From: CAZPUR01 sp964589815
GTDB lineage: Bacteria > Patescibacteriota > Microgenomatia > UBA1400
NCBI GenBank assembly: GCA_964589815.1
Contig: CAZPUR010000001.1
Span: 1-64,000 of the forward strand
Length of the DNA stretch: 64,000 nucleotides
Reading direction: 5' to 3'
Shown here: positions 34,441 to 42,090 of the stretch, piece by piece
How the letters are laid out: every line of letters begins with the position of its first letter
Numbering within the stretch: position 1 is the stretch's first letter
Translations under genes and position numbers: made by a program
The notes under the pieces: model-generated
What the model saw: the letters and a program-made list of their open reading frames with translations, nothing else
Database searches by the model: none
What the model was told of the DNA's origin: nothing

Positions 34441-35971
34441 AGTCCTTATTTTTGACTTTGGTTCTCAAACTTGCCACTTGATTACCAGAAGAGTCAGGGA
34501 TTTGGGGATTAATTATCAGCTTGTTGATCCCGAACTAAGCTTTAATAAAATTAAAAAACTCAGAGTAAAAGGGATGATTTTTTCGGGCGGACCAGGGACA
34601 GTTTATGAGAAAAATGCTTTCAAAATTGATAAAAAAATCTTTAGTTTGGGTTTACCTATTTTAGGCATTTGTTATGGTTGGCAACTGATGGCCTATCTTC
34701 TTGGCGGTAAAGTAATTGCCGGCCACAAAGAATACGGCCCCGCCAAAATTTTCCTGCGGAAAAATTTAGGCGGGCAAGCCAGTTCGATTTTGAAGAATAT
34801 ACCTCAAAGTTCTCGAGTTTGGTTGAGTCACGGAGATACAGTGGTGAAATTGCCCTCAGGATTTAAGATTTTGGGTTCAACCAAAGATGTTAAATCAGCC
34901 TGGACCGCTGATCTAAAACGCCATTTTTACGGCGTTCAATTTCATCCTGAAGTAGAACACACAGAGTTTGGTAAAGAAATACTTAAAAATTTTCTTACTA
35001 ATGTTTGTAGTTGCCAACTTAGACCCAGAAAAATCCAGCTCAAACAGATAATTAAGCATATTAAAAAACAAGTAGGGGAAAGCAAAGTAGTAGCAGCGGT
35101 TTCTGGTGGAATAGATTCAACCGTAAGCGCGGCTTTGCTCGGCAGAGCTATTGGTAAAAATTTATACCCAATTTATATAGAAAGTGGCTTAATGAGAATT
35201 GAAACTAAAAATGAAGTTGAGCAAATTTTTTCAAAGATTTTAAAAGTTAAACCCATTATTGTTAAAGCAAAAAACTTATTTCTAAACCAATTGAAAAGAG
35301 TGATTGATCCAGAAAAAAAGCGCCAAATTATTGGTCGGCTTTATATTCAACTTTTTGAAAAAGAAGCTAAAAAAATTAAGGGGGTTGAATTTTTAGCTCA
35401 GGGAACGATCTACTCTGACGTGATTGAATCAAAAGGCAGCAAAAAAGCCTCGAAAATCAAATCCCATCACAACGTGGCGGGTTTGCCTAAAAAAATGGAC
35501 TTAAAACTAGTAGAACCCTTAAGAGATTTTTATAAAGACGAAGTTAGAGTTATTGCTAGAAAATTGGGATTACCAGAGAAAATTATTATGAAACAGCCCT
35601 TTCCTGGGCCTGGTCAGGCCATTAGGATTATTGGTAAGGTAACTAAAGAAAGATTGGTAAAACAACAACAGGCTGATCAAATAGTATTGGAAGAAATCAA
35701 AAAAGCGGGATGGTATTCAAAAGTCTTTCAATCTTTTCCAGTGATGACCGGAATAAAAAGTACGGCCGTTAAAGGTGATACCAGAGTTTATGGTGAAGTG
35801 GTGGGACTAAGAGTCTATGGTTCTTTAGATATTATGACGGCGGCCTGGAGTCGCTTACCCTATGATTTACTTCAAAAAATATCTTCTCGGATAGTGAACC
35901 AAGTTTCAGGAGTTTCCCGAGTGGTGTATGATATAACTACCAAACCGCCAGCCACAATGGAATGGGAATGA
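34427..35971 (+). CDS. guaA: GMP synthase (glutamine-hydrolysing)
   Basis: 514 aa. It converts XMP, ATP and glutamine to GMP. Glutaminase domain: ILGICYGWQLMAYLLGG (nucleophile Cys near 82) and YGVQFHPEVEHTEFG (His/Glu). ATP pyrophosphatase domain: AAVSGGIDSTVSAALLG (P-loop SGGIDS near 225). Dimerisation domain: FPVMTGIKSTAVKGD to TTKPPATMEWE at the end. The ATG at 34427 has GGAGGA 11 bases upstream and overlaps guaB; an in-frame ATG at 34412 is less likely. Second gene of a guanine-nucleotide operon. Confidence 0.97.
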   Translation: MKENKVLIFDFGSQTCHLITRRVRDLGINYQLVDPELSFNKIKKLRVKGMIFSGGPGTVYEKNAFKIDKKIFSLGLPILGICYGWQLMAYLLGGKVIAGHKEYGPAKIFLRKNLGGQASSILKNIPQSSRVWLSHGDTVVKLPSGFKILGSTKDVKSAWTADLKRHFYGVQFHPEVEHTEFGKEILKNFLTNVCSCQLRPRKIQLKQIIKHIKKQVGESKVVAAVSGGIDSTVSAALLGRAIGKNLYPIYIESGLMRIETKNEVEQIFSKILKVKPIIVKAKNLFLNQLKRVIDPEKKRQIIGRLYIQLFEKEAKKIKGVEFLAQGTIYSDVIESKGSKKASKIKSHHNVAGLPKKMDLKLVEPLRDFYKDEVRVIARKLGLPEKIIMKQPFPGPGQAIRIIGKVTKERLVKQQQADQIVLEEIKKAGWYSKVFQSFPVMTGIKSTAVKGDTRVYGEVVGLRVYGSLDIMTAAWSRLPYDLLQKISSRIVNQVSGVSRVVYDITTKPPATMEWE

Positions 35972-35974
35972 AAA

Positions 35975-36586
35975 ATGGAATTTAAACCAGTAAAATTCAA
36001 AGATGACAAGGTTTTTTATATTGTTCCTTCCTGGGAAGAAATGGGCGAGTTAACTTTTTCCCTAGCTAAAAAAATCCTGACCAGCAGGAAAAAGTTTGAT
36101 CGTTTAATCACGATGGCTAAGGGCGGTTGGACTTGGAGCCGGACAATGGCAGATTATTTAGGAATAAAAGAGGTTGGGAGCATTCATGTTAAATTCTACA
36201 GTGGTATCTTTGAAACGAAACCCTCGCCGGTGATTGCCCAATCTTTGCCTATTCCTGTTTTAAAAGAAAAGCTTTTAGTTTTTGATGATGTGGCTGATTC
36301 AGGCGAAACTTTGATTGCCGTTAAAAAATATCTCAAGCTTTGCGGCGCTAAAAACATTACTACTGCCGCCTTGTTTTATAAATCTTGGGCCAAATTTATT
36401 CCTGATTATTATGCCTCAGCGACTAAGTCTTGGATTATTTTCCCTCACGAAATAAGGGAATCAATCAGACTGATTGGCAATAAATGGCGGAAGCAAAAAC
36501 TAGATTCTAAAGAGATAAAAGAAAGATTAATTAAGATTGGCTTGCCCAAGAAACAAGTAGAATATTTTTTAAAAAAAGAGATATAA
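35975..36586 (+). CDS. purine-type phosphoribosyltransferase
   Basis: 203 aa. The PRPP-binding motif is LLVFDDVADSGETLIAV (near residues 106-122), and the FDRLITMAKGGWTWSRTMADYLG segment corresponds to the purine PRTase 'GG' loop region. This fits a xanthine/guanine/hypoxanthine phosphoribosyltransferase, supplying nucleotides from bases by salvage. Position 3 bp after guaA and before gmk supports guanine salvage. The 60-residue helical C-terminus after the PRTase core is not typical. Confidence 0.83.
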   Translation: MEFKPVKFKDDKVFYIVPSWEEMGELTFSLAKKILTSRKKFDRLITMAKGGWTWSRTMADYLGIKEVGSIHVKFYSGIFETKPSPVIAQSLPIPVLKEKLLVFDDVADSGETLIAVKKYLKLCGAKNITTAALFYKSWAKFIPDYYASATKSWIIFPHEIRESIRLIGNKWRKQKLDSKEIKERLIKIGLPKKQVEYFLKKEI

Positions 36587-36620
36587 TTATTTAATAGCGT
36601 TTAGAAGCAAAGGACTATTT

Positions 36621-37241
36621 ATGTCTCAATTTGAAAGAGAACTTGAAGGCCAAAAGAAAAGAAATCTTTTAGTAGTTATTTCTGGTCCCAGTTGTTCAGG
36701 TAAAGATAGTGTGATCAGAGGGTTGCTTAAGAGAAATAAAAATATGAGACGCTTGGTAACTACTAATTCTCGGATAAAAAGACTAGATGAGAAAGAAGGC
36801 TTTGACTATTATTTTGTTAACAAAGATGAATTTGAAAAATTGATTGCCAATGAGGCTTTTTATGAATGGGTAGAATACAGGGGGACTTATCGAGGCACCC
36901 AAAAAAAGCATGTCAGGGAGGCCTTGGCCACAGGTAAAGATATTCTCTGGCGGATTGATGTCAGGGGAGTGAAGAATGTATATAAAAGAGTTAAAAAAGA
37001 TGTTCCTCACGCTGTTTTTATTTTTTTAACCGAAAGCCTGCCAATTTTAGAAAAAAGAATGAAAAGAAGAGCCACAGAAACTAAAAGAGAATTTGATTGG
37101 AGTCTTAACCGAGCCAAATGGGAATTAAGGCAATACCAAAGATTTGACTATTTGATTCGTAATGTCCAAGGTAAATTAAAACAAACAATAGAACAGATAG
37201 AAGACATTATTGAGGCAGAGAAAAGAAAAATAAAGAAATAA
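36621..37241 (+). CDS. gmk: guanylate kinase
   Basis: 206 aa. It phosphorylates GMP to GDP. The P-loop is GPSCSGKDS (residues 22-30); the GMP-binding parts RLVTTNSRIKR, EGFDYYFVNKDEFEKLI and EWVEYRGTYRGTQK match the guanylate kinase domain with some divergence (Asn for Arg in TTNSR). The lid region is KRRATETKREFDW. It lies 34 bp after the PRTase in a guaB-guaA-PRTase-gmk unit that would take IMP or free guanine to GDP. Confidence 0.9.
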   Translation: MSQFERELEGQKKRNLLVVISGPSCSGKDSVIRGLLKRNKNMRRLVTTNSRIKRLDEKEGFDYYFVNKDEFEKLIANEAFYEWVEYRGTYRGTQKKHVREALATGKDILWRIDVRGVKNVYKRVKKDVPHAVFIFLTESLPILEKRMKRRATETKREFDWSLNRAKWELRQYQRFDYLIRNVQGKLKQTIEQIEDIIEAEKRKIKK

Positions 37242-37302
37242 AAAAAGCTGTAGCCACTCCATTAACGCTTTTATTAAGGTCCACAGTTAATAATAGTAAT
37301 TT

Positions 37303-37716
37303 ATGAAACTTATTAATAAGACAATTACCATTCAAACAACCAAGCTTTATGAGTTTGTAGGGTTAGAGGAAAAGATCAATCAGGCTATAAAGGAGAGTGG
37401 GATAAAAGAAGGTTTTTGTTTAATTAGGATTGGTCATACGACCGCCAGTTTAGTGGTGACCGAAAAAGATCCGGCCGTCCACCAGGATTTTATCAGGAAT
37501 TTAAAAAGAATCCTGCCCGAAAAACAAAGATGGGAGCATAGCTACGAAGGTCCGATTAATGCTCGAGGCCATCAAGCGACGGCTCTTTTTGGCTCAACTC
37601 ATTGGTCGCCGGTTAAAAATGGAGAACTAAGTTTAGGCACTTGGCAGGGAATCTTTTTTGTGGAATTGTTTGAAGCAAGAGCCAGAGGGATAGATTTAAC
37701 TATTCTAGGAGAATAA
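37303..37716 (+). CDS. YjbQ/UPF0047 family protein
   Basis: 137 aa, the usual family length. Diagnostic motifs: GFCLIRIGHTTASLVVTEKDP (near 35-55), a central WEHSYEGPINARGHQATALFG (near 83) with the conserved His and Asn/Gly-His, and GELSLGTWQGIFFVELFEARARG at the end. YjbQ proteins have a thiamine-phosphate-synthase-like activity in vitro, but their true role is unclear. No thiamine genes are nearby. Confidence 0.93.
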   Translation: MKLINKTITIQTTKLYEFVGLEEKINQAIKESGIKEGFCLIRIGHTTASLVVTEKDPAVHQDFIRNLKRILPEKQRWEHSYEGPINARGHQATALFGSTHWSPVKNGELSLGTWQGIFFVELFEARARGIDLTILGE

Positions 37717-37808
37717 ATTGCTTTTTCGTGAATTTCTACTCCAAAAATTCCTCTTAACCAATAGAAAGAGAGAAAAGAGGTGCGGTTTCATGCTAAAATG
37801 GTTAAAGC

Positions 37809-40349
37809 ATGGTTAAGGTTTATAAAGAGTTTACTTGTTTATCTTCGTCGGCGGTTTTAGATAAATTAAATAGTCGGTCGGAAGGGCTAACTGCGGAGGA
37901 AGCAAAAAAGAGACTAAAAACCTTTGGGGAAAATGAGCTGGAGCAGAAAAAAGGCAGAGTTTTAAAAATATTTTTTAGGCAAATCAACAATGCCTTTTTT
38001 TACCTTCTTTTATTTGCTTGCTTGATTGCTTTGCTACTTGCTGATATTCATCAGTTGGTGACCATTGGTTTAATCGTGGTTATCAGCTCGTTTTTAGGAT
38101 TTTTCCAGGAATACCGTTCTGAGAAAACCATGGAAAAACTAAGGTCGTTTATTTCTACCAAGTGTTTGGTCAAACGCGACGACCGAGCAGAAAAACTGGA
38201 TAAAAGAAATCTAGTTCCTGGAGAAATAGTGGTTTTGGGCGAAGGTGACGTTGTCCCCGCTGATTTAAGGATTCTAAAACAAGAAAACCTCAGTGTTGAT
38301 GAATCTATCCTGACGGGTGAATCAAAAATCTTAGAAAAAAGAGCTAAAGAATTAACCAAAGAATCCCAGAGCATTTTTGAAGCGGAAAATATTCTTTTTG
38401 CAGGTAGCAGGATTATTGCCGGTATGGCCGAAGGAGTGGTGATCGCCACTGGGAAAAAGATGGAATTGGGGAAAATGGCGGGTTTGGTCAAAGAAAAAAA
38501 AGGCAAGAGCAGTTTTGAAAAGAACATTGATAAGATCAGCCAATTTATTTTATGGCTGGCAATTATTTCTTTGCTTTTAATTTTTCTGCTTAACCTAATT
38601 TTAAAAGGAATAGGCATTGATATTCCTCATTTCTTACTTTTTGTGATTGCTTTAAGCGTTGGTTTGGTGCCTGAGGGTCTGCCTTTGGTTTGTTTGATTA
38701 CCATGTCTTCCGGTGCTCTGCAATTGGCCAAGAAAAAGGTAGTCGTCAAAAGACTGTCCAGCATTGAAGATTTGGGCAATATTGAAGTTCTTTGTCTTGA
38801 TAAAACCGGGACTTTGACTGAAAATAGGATAGTTTTAGACCGGATCGTGGCCAAAAACGAAGCAGAGTTTTGGCAGTACTTTTTGGCCGCCACCATTCCG
38901 CTTAGAGAAAAATATAAGGAGTTAAGAAGCAACTTTGACCGGATTTTATTGGTTACGGCAGTAAAGAAAGAAAAATTAAAGCATAAAAGCGAATTAATCA
39001 AAGAAGAACCTTTTGATCCGAATAAAAGAGGAGATAGGACTTATATCAGATTTAATAAAGACAACCTGCTTGTACTTAAAGGAGCGGCCGAGTTTTTATT
39101 AAAAGAGTCAAGCTATTATTTGGCAGATGGCCAGTGGCGAAAACTTGGAAGGGAGGGTAAAAGCTTTTATGAAAAAGAATTACAAAGGGCTGGCGCAGAA
39201 GGGAAAAGGATCTATGGAATGGCCATTAAAAAAAGTCAAGGAGGGACGGTGGAAGATGAAAATCAACTCTGTTTTTTAGGTTTTGCTGTTTTTGAAGATC
39301 CTTTGAAAGTGACGGCCATTGAAGCAGTAGAGAAAGCAGAAAAGGCCGGCATAGAAATAAAAATTCTAACCGGTGATAGTCCCCAGGTAGCTTTTTTTGT
39401 GGCTCAAAAAATTGGTTTGGTGACTAAAGGAAACGAGGTTGTTTTGGGTAGTAGTTTAGAAGGGATGAACGGTCGGGAGTTTGAAAACTTAGTGGTCAAT
39501 AACCGAGTTTTCGCTCGGGTAACGCCACAGGAGAAATTTAAAATTGTTAAAGTTTTAAAAAAGCAAAAAATTGTCGGTTTTATGGGAGACGGCATCAATG
39601 ATGTCCCGGCCTTGAGAATGGCTGATGTCGCTTTAGTGGTTGATTCTGCTGTTGATGTAGCCAAAGAAGAAGCAGACATAGTGCTTTTAAGAAAGGATTT
39701 AAGAACCATAGTTAATGGTGTCAAGTTTGGCCGCAGGATTTTTAAAAATATCTTAAAATATCTTAAAGTAACCTTATCTTCTAATTTTGGCAACTGTTAT
39801 TCTTTGGCTTTAATTTCCTTGTTTATTCCTTTTTTACCGATGTTACCCAACCAGATATTATTGGTTAATTTACTTTCTGATCTACCTTTAAGCGCGGTTT
39901 CCTTGGATTCCGTAGATAAAGATGAGTTGACTAAACCAGTTCATTTTAACTTAAGAGAGATTGGAAATTTAATTTTGTTTTTAGGTACCGTCAGTTCTTT
40001 TTTTGACTTCTTATTTTTTGCCTTATTTAATAAGCTTCCCGAGGCTTTAATGCAAAGCTTATGGTTTACAATGAGTGTTTTAACCGAGATTTTCTTTGTT
40101 TTTTCCTTAAGAACCAAAAAATGGTTTTGGCGGGGAGAGAAACCTTCCTGGTGGCTGGTCTTAATCAGTGGTGGAGCGATTGTTTTAACCTTAATTATTC
40201 CTTTCAGTTTTCTGGCAGGGGAGTTTTTATTTATCAGGCCTACGGCCAAATTGATGATTGCGGTTTTGGCTTTAGTAGGCCTTTATTTTGTGACCACCGA
40301 GTCAATTAAAGTTTGGTATTATAAGAAACTGGAAAACAAAACTTTATAA
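37809..40349 (+). CDS. P-type cation ATPase, second copy in window
   Basis: 846 aa. N-terminal cation ATPase motif (LDKLNSRSEGLTAEEAKKRL), TGES (near 160), PEGLPLV (TM4, near 293), DKTGTLTEN (near 332), KGAAEFLLKE, TGDSPQ and GDGINDVPALRMADV (near 593), then C-terminal helices. It is a P2-type pump of the Ca/Mn class, probably exporting divalent cation. It is only distantly related to the one at 17131. A TAAAAT box lies 10-15 bases before the start, suggesting a short leader. Confidence 0.92.
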   Translation: MVKVYKEFTCLSSSAVLDKLNSRSEGLTAEEAKKRLKTFGENELEQKKGRVLKIFFRQINNAFFYLLLFACLIALLLADIHQLVTIGLIVVISSFLGFFQEYRSEKTMEKLRSFISTKCLVKRDDRAEKLDKRNLVPGEIVVLGEGDVVPADLRILKQENLSVDESILTGESKILEKRAKELTKESQSIFEAENILFAGSRIIAGMAEGVVIATGKKMELGKMAGLVKEKKGKSSFEKNIDKISQFILWLAIISLLLIFLLNLILKGIGIDIPHFLLFVIALSVGLVPEGLPLVCLITMSSGALQLAKKKVVVKRLSSIEDLGNIEVLCLDKTGTLTENRIVLDRIVAKNEAEFWQYFLAATIPLREKYKELRSNFDRILLVTAVKKEKLKHKSELIKEEPFDPNKRGDRTYIRFNKDNLLVLKGAAEFLLKESSYYLADGQWRKLGREGKSFYEKELQRAGAEGKRIYGMAIKKSQGGTVEDENQLCFLGFAVFEDPLKVTAIEAVEKAEKAGIEIKILTGDSPQVAFFVAQKIGLVTKGNEVVLGSSLEGMNGREFENLVVNNRVFARVTPQEKFKIVKVLKKQKIVGFMGDGINDVPALRMADVALVVDSAVDVAKEEADIVLLRKDLRTIVNGVKFGRRIFKNILKYLKVTLSSNFGNCYSLALISLFIPFLPMLPNQILLVNLLSDLPLSAVSLDSVDKDELTKPVHFNLREIGNLILFLGTVSSFFDFLFFALFNKLPEALMQSLWFTMSVLTEIFFVFSLRTKKWFWRGEKPSWWLVLISGGAIVLTLIIPFSFLAGEFLFIRPTAKLMIAVLALVGLYFVTTESIKVWYYKKLENKTL

Positions 40350-40509
40350 GAACAAGTCTGATAAATTTTTTGGAAATAAACAAAGAAATGAAATTCAAGA
40401 AATTCAAGCCTAGGGTTGCATCAAAGATTGGGAAAAGATAGAATATTGTTTAGAAATTAAGCTATTAGTAACTAATTAAAGGAGACCCGCCTCCGGTGAG
40501 GTAAATAAA

Positions 40510-41193
40510 ATGCAAACATTTAAAAACTTTCTTTTAATTTTTCTTTCTTTGCTTTTCGGTTTGGGGATTGTGGCTTTTTCTGCTTTTCGGGTTAATCAGG
40601 CGGGAGCGCAAAATAATGAAGCTAGCAAAAGTATGGAGATAATTGATCTAGATAAAGGCGAAGATAAGGAAGAAATAATAGAAATGAGCCAAGAAAGATA
40701 TAATCAACTTAAAATAGCTGGTGAAGAACCAGTTAATGTAAAGGTAAAAATAACTGAAGTTGATTATTACCTGCCTTATCCTGGGATTTTACCTGACCAT
40801 CCCTTATACTGGTTGAAGATGCTGCGGGATCGGATTCTGCTCACTTTTACTAAAAAACCAGAGGTTAAGTTCGAAAGGTTGCTTTTATATGCTGATAAAA
40901 GAATCGGTGCTGCCAGAGCTTTAATTGAGGGAGGTAAAACAGAGCTGGGGGTGAGCACAACTGATAAGGCCGAAAAATATTTAGAACAAGCCTTGAATTT
41001 GTTTATAGAACTAACTAGAGAAGGGAAAGCAACACCTGAAATGAAAGATACAATTAATAAAGCTAGCCAAAAACATATAGAAGTTTTAGGGTCGCTTTTG
41101 GATAAAGTTTCTGACCAATCTAAAGCAACAATTGACAGCGCTATGAAAAAAACTCAAGTCAATTTAGAAAAGATAAAAGGCCAGTTCGATTAG
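40510..41193 (+). CDS. secreted DUF5667-domain protein
   Basis: 227 aa. Signal peptide of about 32 residues (LLIFLSLLFGLGIVAFSAF, cleavage near QAGAQ). From about residue 90 it has the DUF5667 signature YLPYPGILPDHPLYWLKMLR, RLLLYADKRIGAARALIEGG, then helices. These domains are common in CPR and some actinobacterial surface proteins; the function is unknown. The ribosome site AAAGGAGA is followed by CCTCCGGTGAGG, a hairpin whose second arm GAGG could itself serve as the ribosome site, as at 7491. Confidence 0.8.
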   Translation: MQTFKNFLLIFLSLLFGLGIVAFSAFRVNQAGAQNNEASKSMEIIDLDKGEDKEEIIEMSQERYNQLKIAGEEPVNVKVKITEVDYYLPYPGILPDHPLYWLKMLRDRILLTFTKKPEVKFERLLLYADKRIGAARALIEGGKTELGVSTTDKAEKYLEQALNLFIELTREGKATPEMKDTINKASQKHIEVLGSLLDKVSDQSKATIDSAMKKTQVNLEKIKGQFD

Positions 41194-41364
41194 ACAAATT
41201 AAAATTTTTTGAATAAAATTTTTATTCTTTAATTCCCTCTTTGTAGAGATGCTTTTTATGCCTTTGTTAACCCTTTGATTTTTGTCTCTTCTACTTGTTC
41301 TTAGTTTAATCCCTTTCCCTCTGTAAAAGCAGAAATTGATATATTTTGATGTTTTTATTGCTGG

Positions 41365-41417
41365 TTGACATACTAAGTTTAGTGCCCCAATATTATCTTG
41401 GACACTATATTTAGTGT
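41365..41417 (+). promoter_or_regulatory. nrdR promoter region with tandem NrdR boxes
   Basis: ACACTATATTTAGTGT (41402-41417) matches the NrdR-box consensus almost perfectly. A weaker copy, ATACTAAGTTTAGTGC, is at 41370-41385. There are 16 bases between them (32 centre to centre), the spacing known for paired NrdR boxes. TTGACA at 41365-41370 abuts the first box; a matching -10 is not clear (TATTAT at 41391). NrdR repression of its own operon with nrdD is expected. Confidence 0.75.
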
Positions 41418-41492
41418 CCATTAAATTTTAAAATGTAAAGCGAAAAATGTAAAATTTTTTGAATTTTACGCTTTAACTTTTTCATTTGATTT

Positions 41493-41939
41493 ATGTTGTG
41501 TCCTTATTGTGCCAGCGACCAAACTTCAGTTTTAGAATCACGAGAAAGCGAAGATGGAAGCGTGACTCGCAGGAGAAGAGAATGCAATAAGTGCGGCAAA
41601 AGATTCACGACTTATGAAAGAGTAGAGGTAATTGACCTTAAAGTGGTCAAAAAAGATGGCAATTTAGAAGATTTTGATCGGGAAAAGATTAAAGCAGGAA
41701 TTATTAAGGCTTGTGAGAAAAGACCTTGCGGTGAAGAAGATATAGAAAACATTATTGACGAGATTGAAATGAGACTGCTTAATAGAAAATCAACAGAAAT
41801 TTCTAGTTCTGATGTGGGTCGGATGGTTTTAACCAGGTTAAAAAGAATGGATGAGGTGGCTTATTTGCGTTTTGCCAGTGTTTTTTTGGAATTTAAAGAT
41901 GTAGATGAGTTTAAAAAGATAATTAGGGAGATAAGTTAA
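41493..41939 (+). CDS. nrdR: transcriptional repressor NrdR
   Basis: 148 aa. Zinc ribbon C3, C6, C31, C34 with the conserved TRRRRECNKCGKRFTTYERVE stretch that binds DNA, then an ATP-cone domain (VVKKDGNLEDFDREKIKAGI) to about residue 140 that senses ATP/dATP. NrdR represses ribonucleotide reductase genes when dATP is high. Upstream it has tandem NrdR boxes and downstream nrdD, so autoregulation and control of nrdD are likely. The stop codon coincides with the start of the inverted repeat at 41939. Confidence 0.97.
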   Translation: MLCPYCASDQTSVLESRESEDGSVTRRRRECNKCGKRFTTYERVEVIDLKVVKKDGNLEDFDREKIKAGIIKACEKRPCGEEDIENIIDEIEMRLLNRKSTEISSSDVGRMVLTRLKRMDEVAYLRFASVFLEFKDVDEFKKIIREIS

Positions 41940-42040
41940 GTGCTTTTGCTATACGAATTTTTGTTCGGTTAATTAACTCTCCGCCAGCTGGCGGATTGGA
42001 CAAAATTAACATTCACAAAAATTGTATTAGTAAGCGCACT
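41939..42040. repeat. long inverted-repeat element, copy 2
   Basis: 5' arm AGTGCTTTTGCTATACG then AATTTTTGT and GTTAATT; 3' arm (41998-42040) is its imperfect inverse, ending GCGCACT. The loop contains the palindrome TCCGCCAGCTGGCGGA (41980-41995). Relative to copy 1 at 22240 the arms differ by paired changes (C-G to T-A twice, A-T to G-C once). It lies between nrdR and nrdD and may attenuate or process the operon mRNA. Confidence 0.7.
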
Positions 42041-42090
42041 AAGCAATTTTAAGTTTTGCATTTTAAACTTTAAACTTGACCGGAGGGAAC

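Noticed and set aside
38051..39793. Several minus-strand frames opposite the second P-type ATPase
   Set aside because: Shadows of a conserved gene; no independent start signals.
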